Part shown: positions 17,173 to 25,105 of the stretch, piece after piece
Layout: every line of letters begins with the position of its first letter
How positions within the stretch are numbered: the stretch's first letter is position 1
Assembly: GCF_020439865.1 (NCBI RefSeq)
Contig: NZ_JAGRPF010000144.1
Span: 1-64,000 of the forward strand
Reading direction: 5' to 3'
Length of the DNA stretch: 64,000 nucleotides
Source: Prosthecobacter sp.
Lineage (GTDB): Bacteria > Verrucomicrobiota > Verrucomicrobiia > Verrucomicrobiales > Verrucomicrobiaceae
Program-made: the position numbers and the translations under genes
The notes under the pieces: generated by a model
The model's input: the letters and a program-made list of their open reading frames with translations, nothing else
Told to the model about the DNA's origin: nothing
The model's database searches: none

Positions 17173-19773
17173 ATGGCGGAACGATACAAAATCTATGAGA
17201 AGCTCGGCATGGGCGGCGTCGGTGCCGTGTTCCGCGCGTACGACAGCCAGTTGAAACGCTGGGTCGCCGTGAAGCGACTGCTCTCCGCCAACGAAGCCAA
17301 CCTCGACAAAAACACCGCCTCCGAACTGCGGCGCGAGGCCGATGCGCTCGCCTCTCTGCGCAACCCAAACATCGTGACCATCTTTGACGTGGCGAGCGAT
17401 GAGGAAGGGTTGTTCATGGTGATGGAACTGCTGCAGGGTGAGGACCTCGCGGACGTCGTTTCACGCGGTCCCCTTCCCTACGACGATTTCAAAGAACTTG
17501 CTTCGCAAACGCTTGAGGGTCTCCTCGCCGCGCATCAGCACCACATCCTGCACCGCGACATCAAGCCGGAGAACATCAAGGTCGAGCGTCTGCCTGGCGG
17601 ACGCATGCAGGCAAAGATCATCGACTTTGGCCTCGCACGTGCCGGACTGCGCGCGCGCAAGCAGACGGAAGACCAGGAGGGCACGGTCATGGGCTCCATC
17701 TATTACATGGCGCCCGAACAGCTCACCCGCGAACCGGTGGATGAACGCACGGACCTCTACTCGCTGGGCTGTGTGTTCTATGAAGCGCTCTCCGGCAGAA
17801 AGGCTTTCGATGGCGCCTCAATGGCCGAAGTGATCGACAAGCACATCGACCATGTGCTGACGCCTCTGCACGAAATCGCTCCGCATGTGCCGCAGTGGCT
17901 CGGCGCCTGGTGCGCGCGTCTCATGGCACAAAAGCCAGATGACCGCCCGGCCAATGCCCAGCAGGCCATCGAAGAGTTCCGCGCTTGGGAAAAAATGCCC
18001 ACGATGGTGCCCTATGGTCCCTGGATGGGCATGTACGTGCCGCCACCGGTTTACATGCCGCCGGGAACAGGCACGGTGCCGCTGACCGGTTACTACCCGC
18101 CAGCGGAAACCCAGCCTGCCGTCTATGCCGAACCGGTGGTGGAAGCCGTGGCAGTGCAAATCGTTCCCGAGGCGAGCCCCGTAGTCGAAGTCGCCGCCAT
18201 TACGACCCCGCTGGCACCGGCCCCGCGCAAACCCGCCACGGGAGCTACGTCGGCGATGCAACGACGCACCTCGTCCGTGCAACCGCCGGCGCCACAAACC
18301 GGCAAATCCAATTCGAAGCTGATCAAGCAAATTGCCATCATCGGTGGCGGTGCGGTGGTGCTGATCCTCGGCGGATGCTTCTTTTTTGGAGGAAGCGGCG
18401 TGAAGAAGCCAGGGGGCGGCCAGTCCGTCATGACTTCGATCGGCCTTTCTTCCAATCCTCCCAAGGTCAGCTTCCAACTTCCGCAGGACCGCTCTTATCC
18501 GCCGGTAGACCGGGGCATCTGCCTCTTCTATGTAGGAAACACCGGTAACCTGACGAACCGCAAAGGTAGTGACGGCAAACCGGCCCAGGCAAACACCAAT
18601 GAACCCGTGGTCGAGTGGCATGACCTCTCTGAACGCGGCGGAGATAACATTCTGCGAAGCTATCAAAAAAGCCCGGACTACGCTCCGAGACGAGTCAACT
18701 GGCCGGAGGCCAGCACGGGAGGCACCCCTCGAGCCGGGCGCGTAGTGCTGGACTTCCATGCCCGAAACGGCAAGCCCTGCGCCCTCGAACTCGACGATAC
18801 TGGCAAAGAAGTCCAAAACATGCCTTTCGGCAGCAACAGTGTTCCCGGCAGCGACAAAGGACTGACCGTCGTTGCAGCCTTTCAGGCCGATTCGTCAAAA
18901 CTTCCGACACGGCTCTTCACCTTCGGAAACGAGGACGGAACCACCGTTTCCCTGCGGGTGGACGAAAAGAAGAACGTCGTCACCGAAGTGCTCAACAAGG
19001 GAGGCAGCCCCACTCTGACATCCAAGGATGTCGACGGCACGATCGCCTGTCTTGCTTTGATCAGTTGGAACGCCAGCACAGGTGCGGTGGAACTCCGCGT
19101 GCGCGATTCCGCCGGAAAGGCGTACGCTTCTTCAGGCGGCAAGTCCTCCGCGCCGAGCAGCCCGCTCACCAGCCTGCAAATCGGAATGGTAAAGGATGAC
19201 AAAGGAGCGAGCGCCTCTTCCAAAGATCAGTTCAACGGCCACTTGGCCGAATTCTTCGTATACTCAGCCGCCTTGAAGACGGACCAGTTGCAGCTCATCG
19301 ACGGACGCGTGCGTGATTATTACTTCCTGCCCTCGGCACCTTCGCCGCTCCAAACAAGGCTCAAGACCAAGCTTTCCTGGGTCGAGCCACGCAGTTCATG
19401 GAAGCTGAGCGCCAGCAGCAAAAAAGAACTCTGCACAAGGGCCATTGATGGCAACACCGGTTCGCGCTGGGAATCTGGCGCCTCCATGAAAGGCGGCGAG
19501 TGGTTCACTGTCGAACTGCCCAATGAAACCACGGTCGCCGGCCTTGCTCTCGACAGCCAGGGCAACAATCAGGACTACCTGCGTGGCTACAAGATCGAGA
19601 TGTCTGCAGATGGCAAACAGTGGGGCGCACCCGTCGCCGAAGGAACCAACACGAGTTCTCTGACAGAGATTGTTTTCAAAGCTCCGCAGAAGGGCCGTTT
19701 CCTTCGCGTCACCCAGACCGGCAAGACCGGCCAACATTGGGGAATCAACGAACTGGTGCTCTTCAAGCCGTAG
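17173..19773 (+). CDS. Receptor-like Ser/Thr kinase with LamG-like and discoidin ectodomains
   Basis: An 866-residue membrane kinase. The cytoplasmic kinase domain (about 4-270) has the glycine loop LGMGGVGAV, the Lys in WVAVKRLL, HRDIKPEN (127-134), DFGLA and the MAPEQ segment. A Pro-rich linker follows, then one transmembrane helix at about 386-408 (AIIGGGAVVLILGGCFFFGG). The outer part holds a concanavalin/LamG-like region (about 550-720, with LQIGMVKDDKGA and FNGHLAEFFVYSAAL) and a C-terminal F5/8-type-C (discoidin) domain (about 742-866: AIDGNTGSRWESG, RFLRVTQTG, NELVLF). Discoidin domains usually bind sugars or lipids, so it may sense an envelope or external polysaccharide. The ATG at 17173 begins the kinase domain. 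Confidence 0.93.
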   Translation: MAERYKIYEKLGMGGVGAVFRAYDSQLKRWVAVKRLLSANEANLDKNTASELRREADALASLRNPNIVTIFDVASDEEGLFMVMELLQGEDLADVVSRGPLPYDDFKELASQTLEGLLAAHQHHILHRDIKPENIKVERLPGGRMQAKIIDFGLARAGLRARKQTEDQEGTVMGSIYYMAPEQLTREPVDERTDLYSLGCVFYEALSGRKAFDGASMAEVIDKHIDHVLTPLHEIAPHVPQWLGAWCARLMAQKPDDRPANAQQAIEEFRAWEKMPTMVPYGPWMGMYVPPPVYMPPGTGTVPLTGYYPPAETQPAVYAEPVVEAVAVQIVPEASPVVEVAAITTPLAPAPRKPATGATSAMQRRTSSVQPPAPQTGKSNSKLIKQIAIIGGGAVVLILGGCFFFGGSGVKKPGGGQSVMTSIGLSSNPPKVSFQLPQDRSYPPVDRGICLFYVGNTGNLTNRKGSDGKPAQANTNEPVVEWHDLSERGGDNILRSYQKSPDYAPRRVNWPEASTGGTPRAGRVVLDFHARNGKPCALELDDTGKEVQNMPFGSNSVPGSDKGLTVVAAFQADSSKLPTRLFTFGNEDGTTVSLRVDEKKNVVTEVLNKGGSPTLTSKDVDGTIACLALISWNASTGAVELRVRDSAGKAYASSGGKSSAPSSPLTSLQIGMVKDDKGASASSKDQFNGHLAEFFVYSAALKTDQLQLIDGRVRDYYFLPSAPSPLQTRLKTKLSWVEPRSSWKLSASSKKELCTRAIDGNTGSRWESGASMKGGEWFTVELPNETTVAGLALDSQGNNQDYLRGYKIEMSADGKQWGAPVAEGTNTSSLTEIVFKAPQKGRFLRVTQTGKTGQHWGINELVLFKP

Positions 19774-19808
19774 TCTGGCAAACTTTCGGTTCGGATCAGT
19801 ATCAGTAG

Positions 19809-20696
19809 TTACTGCATCGCCTTGCTCAACGCTTCACGCAGCGCCTGGGCCTGATCATCACCCAATCCGGCCGGAGCCGCCACGGCGGCGTGAATCATAC
19901 CTTCACGGGTTTCACACGGAATCACCGTGAGCACGTTCCCGGAGGCAAGCGGCTGGCGAATGACCGCCGGTGTTTCACAAGCTGAAACAGCGCTCGCACG
20001 AATCGCCGCCCCCCAGGCCATCATCGTTGAAAGCACCAGTCCTGCTTTCGCTTCACCACCCCACAGCACCTCACCGTCATCACTCATCACCAAAAGGTGG
20101 CCGCCGTCTTCGGACAAAACCTGCCGCGCCCACGCGGCAAACGCCGCCAGACGATCGTGGCGCGATCCATGCGGAACTTCAAAGGCCGGCCCCCGCGTCG
20201 AGGACGAGGCGGGCTTCACCTCGGCTTCAGTCGAAACAACTCCCTCTCCACAACTTTCATTTTCAACATCGGACACGGTAGATGGCACCTCCGGCCGCTT
20301 CTCTCCTGACGAAACCTCGACTGCCCGAGTCAGAATGCCCGCCTCGGTCGCACGTTGACGGATAGCTCGGAGCTTGTCCCGAATTCGGCTCAGTGGCAAC
20401 GCGGCCGCCGCGTTGTGCAGCCCTGCATCCGACTCACATTCCGGCTCCTCCAACGGACCCACAGGATTGTTTTGATCCAATGACACCTGCTGCTCTTCGA
20501 CGACTGAAGTCGCTTTCGACACGGGTTCGATCCAGTCTTCCGCAAATCCCCAAGAATCACCAACTGGTTCTTCCATGATGACCGGCGCCGTCTCGATTTT
20601 CCCCACCTGCGACTCCTTGTCAGGAGATGAACCCTGCGGTGCAATCTGCGCCACCAGTCCCTTGATGTGGTCGGCGTCAATCCATGAGACTTGCAT
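19809..20696 (-). CDS. Roadblock/LC7-like domain protein coupled to ParA-type ATPase
   Basis: A 295-residue protein. The first ~175 residues are acidic and low-complexity (many Glu, Pro, Ser). The C-terminal ~120 residues look like a roadblock/LC7-type domain (HLLVMSDDGEVLWGG, NVLTVIPCETREGMIHAAV); this assignment is tentative. Its start overlaps the end of the ParA/MinD gene by 20 bases, so the two are probably translated together. Roadblock proteins often form homodimers that regulate nucleotide-binding partners such as small GTPases, so a regulatory partner for the ATPase is a reasonable guess. Confidence 0.7.
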   Translation of the reverse strand: MQVSWIDADHIKGLVAQIAPQGSSPDKESQVGKIETAPVIMEEPVGDSWGFAEDWIEPVSKATSVVEEQQVSLDQNNPVGPLEEPECESDAGLHNAAAALPLSRIRDKLRAIRQRATEAGILTRAVEVSSGEKRPEVPSTVSDVENESCGEGVVSTEAEVKPASSSTRGPAFEVPHGSRHDRLAAFAAWARQVLSEDGGHLLVMSDDGEVLWGGEAKAGLVLSTMMAWGAAIRASAVSACETPAVIRQPLASGNVLTVIPCETREGMIHAAVAAPAGLGDDQAQALREALSKAMQ

Positions 20697-21486
20697 GTCC
20701 GTGCTCCCTTTCTCGTTCCTTGGTCAATCCCGTGCGTTGTTCCAGTTCAGCCGCGATCTGATCAAAGATCAGCGCCTCCGGCGGCGGGTTGCGCTTCGTC
20801 AGCGCCACCGGCACCCCCAGCGCGCTAGCCTCCAAAAACGAGGACAGACGCGGGATGCTCTGCTGAAACATCAGATTTGCCGGCAGCATCTCGCGCAACT
20901 CTCTCGCCACCTTGAGGCTCATTTCATTTTCACGCATTACCATCGTGAGCAAAATGCCCGCCACTCGCACACCGGCCCCCTCCGCCCGGAAACGCGCCAG
21001 CGTCTCCAGCAAATGCGGCACACTGCGGATCGCCAGAGGCTCCGCCTGCTGTGGTAGAACGGCAAAGTCACAAGCTTTCACCACGGCCTCCGTCGTGCTG
21101 CTCATCCCGGCTGCCGTATCCATCAAAACCACATCCACACCACGTAACTCTGCACCACGCAGCAAATCCGCGAGGCGTGCCGGCACCTCATGCACCGACC
21201 ATCCCTGCCTCGCGCACATGTCGTACTGCCCGGCAGGCACTATCTCAAGTTCCGGCAGGCGCGTCGGCACCACAATCTTATTCAGGTCCCCGCCGCGAAT
21301 GAGGAACTCATGAAATCCCTCACGTGCCTTCGTGCTCTTCGCCAGCGACAGCCCCACCCCGCCCTGCGGATCGGTGTCAATCAGCAGCACGCGCCACCCG
21401 CGCCTCGCCAGTGAGTAGGCGAGATTGATGCACAACGTGGTTTTCCCCACGCCTCCCTTTTGACTTGCCGTTGCGATTGCGATCAC
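20677..21486 (-). CDS. ParA/MinD-family ATPase
   Basis: A 269-residue P-loop ATPase with a deviant Walker A motif (SQKGGVGKTTLCINLAYSLA), Walker A' (LLIDTDPQGG) and Walker B-type (VVLMDTAAGM). It lacks an N-terminal DNA-binding domain, so it is the chromosomal/MinD-like short type. There is no ParB next door; the coupled partner is the roadblock-like protein. Such ATPases place proteins or complexes in the cell. It is divergent from the small coiled-coil lipoproteins. Confidence 0.92.
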   Translation of the reverse strand: MIAIATASQKGGVGKTTLCINLAYSLARRGWRVLLIDTDPQGGVGLSLAKSTKAREGFHEFLIRGGDLNKIVVPTRLPELEIVPAGQYDMCARQGWSVHEVPARLADLLRGAELRGVDVVLMDTAAGMSSTTEAVVKACDFAVLPQQAEPLAIRSVPHLLETLARFRAEGAGVRVAGILLTMVMRENEMSLKVARELREMLPANLMFQQSIPRLSSFLEASALGVPVALTKRNPPPEALIFDQIAAELEQRTGLTKEREREHGHASLMD

Positions 21487-21614
21487 GCCGCGATGCTAGG
21501 ATGGCTTTGCCGAATGGCAAGGAGGTTGCGCAAACAGGCCAACAGTATTAAGTCCCAGCACTTGCGTCCAGATCATCAAGACTGCAGGCACTCCTGATTG
21601 CCGTGTTCTCTCCA

Positions 21615-21944
21615 ATGAAACCCCTCAGCCTCCTTCTTCCATCGGTCGCGCTTCTGATGTCTTCCTGCGAAAGGCATGAACCACTGGAACAACAGATCGC
21701 CGCGTTGGAAGTGAGCGTCAAAGAGAACGAGAATGCCATCGGGAAATACGAAGCGGACATCAATACACTGGGCGGATCCGGCATGCTGGCAACGCTCGAC
21801 GAACAATCCTCCGCGGTGCAACAACGAGTCACGGCGCTGGAATTCGAGAACAACTCCAGAGACAGAAAGTGGTCTGCCATTGAGGCGGAATTCACACGCC
21901 TCAGACCTGCGGCTGAGGCGTTCAAGTCGTCACAGCCAAAGTAA
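21615..21944 (+). CDS. Small coiled-coil lipoprotein (module copy 1, gene A)
   Basis: A 109-residue protein with lipoprotein leader MKPLSLLLPSVALLMSSC and a mature part that is a heptad-like coiled coil (LEQQIAALEVSVKENENAIGKYEADI), then a Gly-rich break and a second helix (SSAVQQRVTALEFENN). It is immediately followed by the B gene at 21959. Its homologue by layout is 22781. The upstream in-frame GTG at 21603 precedes the leader and is less likely. Confidence 0.72.
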   Translation: MKPLSLLLPSVALLMSSCERHEPLEQQIAALEVSVKENENAIGKYEADINTLGGSGMLATLDEQSSAVQQRVTALEFENNSRDRKWSAIEAEFTRLRPAAEAFKSSQPK

Positions 21945-21958
21945 AACAGTCATCCTTC

Positions 21959-22540
21959 ATGTTCCAATTTGATTACAGCACCCTGTTTAAAGCCATCCTT
22001 TTGCTGGCCTTGGTTCTGGGTGGATGTGAATATCTCAACCGCACCGACAAGCTTAAGGAGAGACTAGCAGAATTGAACGCAACACTGCCACAGCTCAAAG
22101 AAACCGCCGGGCTTCGCAGCCAGGAGTGGGCTGAGCTGAAAGCCGCCAAAGACAAACACGACGCCCTGCTCAAACGTGAGCAGACCGAACTGGCGCGCAA
22201 GGACCTGCTCGATCAGAAACAGCGCAAGCTGGAGGGCGAAATCAAATATTTGTCGGCATCGATGAAGACGATCGTCGAAAAGGTGCGCGCTGATGCGATC
22301 GGCACCACGATCGTCGAACTCAAGCTGCCCGGGCGACCTGCGCTCAAAAATGCCAAAATTCTCAAGATCAGCGACGACTCAATCACCTTCCTTCATGAAG
22401 ATGGAGTGGCTAACTTAAAGGTGAAAGCAGAGGAACTTCCGTCCGAGTTTGTTCAGAAATTCGACCTTGGCCCGGGCTCAATTTCCAGACGGCTGCTTCG
22501 CCTGATGGACGAAATTTCGCCCGCGCCACCGCCAAGGTGA
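21959..22540 (+). CDS. Coiled-coil lipoprotein with C-terminal verrucomicrobial domain (module copy 1, gene B)
   Basis: A 193-residue protein with leader FKAILLLALVLGGC, a long Lys/Glu/Leu-rich coiled coil (about 25-110) and a C-terminal domain (about 120-175) containing LKNAKILKISDDSITFLHED and ending FVQKFDLGPGS. The same domain is the first of two copies in the protease at 23127 (KIRKVSEEGIALTHSDG, KEKYDLGPN). So 21959 looks like a shorter homologue of the N-terminal half of the protease. Function unknown. Confidence 0.75.
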   Translation: MFQFDYSTLFKAILLLALVLGGCEYLNRTDKLKERLAELNATLPQLKETAGLRSQEWAELKAAKDKHDALLKREQTELARKDLLDQKQRKLEGEIKYLSASMKTIVEKVRADAIGTTIVELKLPGRPALKNAKILKISDDSITFLHEDGVANLKVKAEELPSEFVQKFDLGPGSISRRLLRLMDEISPAPPPR

Positions 22541-22547
22541 CAACCAA

Positions 22548-22733
22548 GTAGATGCCGCTACTGAGGTCTCGTATATCTCAGCCACCAGCAGGTTGATCAC
22601 CGACGAATTATTGTCTCCAGAGGCAAATGCGCACGGCATTCCCAAGGTCCGGCTTGGAGTTCCGTTGGCCGATCTAGAGAAGAAGATCATTCTTGAACGG
22701 GCCTGCATGTGCAGCCAACACACCCGCAGGTGA
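22548..22733 (+). pseudogene. Remnant of NtrC-type (sigma-54) response regulator C-terminus
   Basis: A 61-codon open frame with no start codon, in the +1 frame relative to the upstream lipoprotein and ending at TGA. It reads ISATSRLITDELLSPE, then VRLGVPLADLEKKIILERA. This resembles the linker between the AAA+ core and the Fis-type HTH in sigma-54-dependent regulators, where a '...PL.E.E...I...L' pattern starts the Fis helix. It diverges from that pattern exactly where the HTH helices should begin. The AAA+ domain is missing. It is probably a fossil; similarity is only by eye. Confidence 0.4.
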
Positions 22734-22780
22734 TTAGTCTTGCCAAGCTCCTAAGACATACGCAATAAAGGCAAATTACC

Positions 22781-23107
22781 ATGAACTATTTCCTCATATT
22801 CGCCTCGTGTTCCAGCCTACTTCTGCTACCTTCCTGCGAAAAGCAAAAGGCTTTGCAGGCGGAATGCGAACGAGTTGAAACTGAACTGAACAACCGGAGT
22901 CAGGAGCTGAGTTCCCTCGACGCCAAATATGCCGCCATCGGCGTCCCCCCCGCAGCGCTGGAACAACAGCGCGCCGTTCTGCTGCAAAACAACACGAAGC
23001 TCGAGCAAGATTTGAAAACGCTCTCAGACACATGTTCTGCCTGCGAGCAGACTCTGAAGGATGCGCGTTCCAAAGTGGACGCCTATGTCGCCAAATACTC
23101 TCGCTAA
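22781..23107 (+). CDS. Small coiled-coil lipoprotein (module copy 2, gene A)
   Basis: A 108-residue protein with a lipoprotein leader (LLLLPSCEKQKALQAEC) and a coiled-coil mature part (VETELNNRSQELSSLDAKY, LEQDLKTLSDTCSACEQTL). Three further cysteines occur in the mature chain. It matches 21615 in size, leader and coiled-coil pattern and is followed by the second B gene after 19 bases, giving the same A-B order as the first copy. Confidence 0.73.
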   Translation: MNYFLIFASCSSLLLLPSCEKQKALQAECERVETELNNRSQELSSLDAKYAAIGVPPAALEQQRAVLLQNNTKLEQDLKTLSDTCSACEQTLKDARSKVDAYVAKYSR

Positions 23108-23126
23108 CGCCCAACCATCTCCAGCC

Positions 23127-25079
23127 ATGTTCAGCAGTTCAAAATTCTGGATCTTGATCATTCTCGCCGTCGCAGGTCTGGGCTACGGAGCCTACCATCT
23201 CAAGACCACCGAGGACGCAGCGCAGGCGGCATTACAGGCGAACACGGCCAGACTCGCCGAGATGGACGCCGCCCTTGCCCAGAGAAGACAGGTGTTGGAG
23301 AACATGGATAAAACCGGCCGTGAAATTCGAGATGCCGTCGGCAGGAGCCAGGAGCTGTCAAAGAACAAGGCTGTCCTGCTGGAGAAGCAGAACAAGATCG
23401 GCACCGACTTCCAAACGGTCGTGGACTCGATGACGGCGACCGTCGAAAAGCTGCGTTCCAGTGCCCCGGGCAGTGAAATCGGAACGCTATCCCTGGCCAA
23501 CGGGAAGATGCTCAGCGGAGTCAAAATCAGAAAAGTGTCGGAAGAAGGCATCGCTCTGACTCACTCGGACGGCATCGGCACCGTCGCCGTGGACTTGCTG
23601 CCTGAAGATCTCAAAGAAAAATACGATCTCGGTCCAAACGCCTTCGCACCCAAGCTCGCCGCTGCCAAGGTTGCCTTGATGGCAGAACTGCACAAAAACG
23701 ATGCCGCCATAAATTCACCAATGCCCGGCAATATGTCCCCGGCAGCAACGGAACAGAATCCCGGCTCCCCACTGGCTGCTGTAGTCACCCCAAAACTTGA
23801 GGTTACCGAAGCAGGGGGCACCAAAACATACGCAAATGTTCGGTTTATGGGCGTCTCTGATCAAGGTGTCCGAGTTTCCCACGACGCAGGCATTTCAGTG
23901 CTTCCCGTAGCCTCGCTCCCAGAAACTTGGCGTGCAAAGTTCATTCCAAACACATCTGGACCGCCAATGACCGTTCCTTCCTCGGGTTCTGCAACGGCGG
24001 GAAGCACGGCATCCAGAAGCACTCCAGCCCAGTCATCATTCGACCCGAATTCGCTCGTTTTCATCAAGACGGACTCCGGAGCCGGCTCGGGATTCATCGC
24101 CAAGGTCAATGACAAGACTTATGTTTACACCAATGCGCATGTCATCTGTGGAACCCCGGGAGGATTCACCAAAAAAATCGTCAGCATCAAGACAGCCGCA
24201 GGCAGGGCGATTCCCATTCCCTATGATCTGGAATTGTCCAACATGTACGATGCGTCCAGCAGCAATGGTCTGGAGGACATGGCACGTTTCGCAATCACCC
24301 TCAAGGAGGGCGAGACCGCCTACGACCTGGGAGGACTCAATTCCGACACCTCAATGAACCAAAAGGTAGTGGCCTATGGCAACAGCCTGGGAGGTGATGT
24401 CATCACTTCCTTGGATGGAGATATCGTGGGTCTTGGCACGGACAGAATCGAGATCAGTTGCGGGATCGTTGCCGGCAACAGCGGCGGCCCTGTCGTGATG
24501 GCAGACACCAAGAAGGTCATTGGTATTTCAACCTATTTGAGCACTGGCAAACGGGACATTTGGACCAGCGGAACGGCATTCTCTCAAGTTCGTCGGTTTG
24601 CACTGAGACCCGAGAAGGTCACCAAGTGGAGAAAAATGCTGTACACCTCCTTGATGAGTTCGTTGGCGGAACTGAAAGCCTTTGATCGCGATACCCTCTC
24701 CCTGGCCGCAGCTTGCTACCTCAACCCAAGACCAAATCGCGGCGGTTTCGACGTTCCAAGCCAGCAAAACGGTGACTATGTGATTCGCCAAGTCTTGGTG
24801 GATGGAGGCAGTCTCACCCTTGGCAGCACCATCAACGCAGGAATTGCCAGGGTAAATCAGCGCCTCGGCGGGGCGACAGCAACGATGTCTGTTTCTTCGG
24901 TAGTGCCCATCTTTGCAGAGTTCTTCAGCTCTGTAACAAACGCCTCCGCCTCACAAATGTCGTCGCTGCAAATCGCCGACCGCGCCCCCTACCTCAAGCA
25001 GTTCATTCCCGAGTTGATCGCCATCAGGAAAGAAATACACGAACGGTTCATTCAAGAGGGCCTCACACGTTACAGGTAA
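23127..25079 (+). CDS. Membrane-anchored trypsin-like serine protease with two verrucomicrobial repeat domains (module copy 2, gene B)
   Basis: A 650-residue protein anchored by an N-terminal helix (FWILIILAVAGLGYGAYHL). A coiled coil follows (about 25-115), then two copies of a small domain (NGKMLSGVKIRKVSEEGIAL and YANVRFMGVSDQGVRVSHD). The C-terminal half is a trypsin/HtrA-type protease: SGAGSGFIAKVN, YTNAHV with His338, DMARFAI with Asp384, and GIVAGNSGGPVVM with Ser452. No PDZ domain is visible. It is predicted to cut proteins outside the inner membrane. The ATG at 23127 gives the anchor; the frame is open from 23061. The N-terminal half matches the lipoprotein at 21959. Confidence 0.9.
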   Translation: MFSSSKFWILIILAVAGLGYGAYHLKTTEDAAQAALQANTARLAEMDAALAQRRQVLENMDKTGREIRDAVGRSQELSKNKAVLLEKQNKIGTDFQTVVDSMTATVEKLRSSAPGSEIGTLSLANGKMLSGVKIRKVSEEGIALTHSDGIGTVAVDLLPEDLKEKYDLGPNAFAPKLAAAKVALMAELHKNDAAINSPMPGNMSPAATEQNPGSPLAAVVTPKLEVTEAGGTKTYANVRFMGVSDQGVRVSHDAGISVLPVASLPETWRAKFIPNTSGPPMTVPSSGSATAGSTASRSTPAQSSFDPNSLVFIKTDSGAGSGFIAKVNDKTYVYTNAHVICGTPGGFTKKIVSIKTAAGRAIPIPYDLELSNMYDASSSNGLEDMARFAITLKEGETAYDLGGLNSDTSMNQKVVAYGNSLGGDVITSLDGDIVGLGTDRIEISCGIVAGNSGGPVVMADTKKVIGISTYLSTGKRDIWTSGTAFSQVRRFALRPEKVTKWRKMLYTSLMSSLAELKAFDRDTLSLAAACYLNPRPNRGGFDVPSQQNGDYVIRQVLVDGGSLTLGSTINAGIARVNQRLGGATATMSVSSVVPIFAEFFSSVTNASASQMSSLQIADRAPYLKQFIPELIAIRKEIHERFIQEGLTRYR

Positions 25080-25105
25080 GAACCGCCCCTTCCTAAGCCA
25101 GCAAT

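Noticed and set aside
18500-19700. Kinase ectodomain as a separate gene
   Set aside because: The frame is continuous with the kinase and a transmembrane helix joins the two halves.
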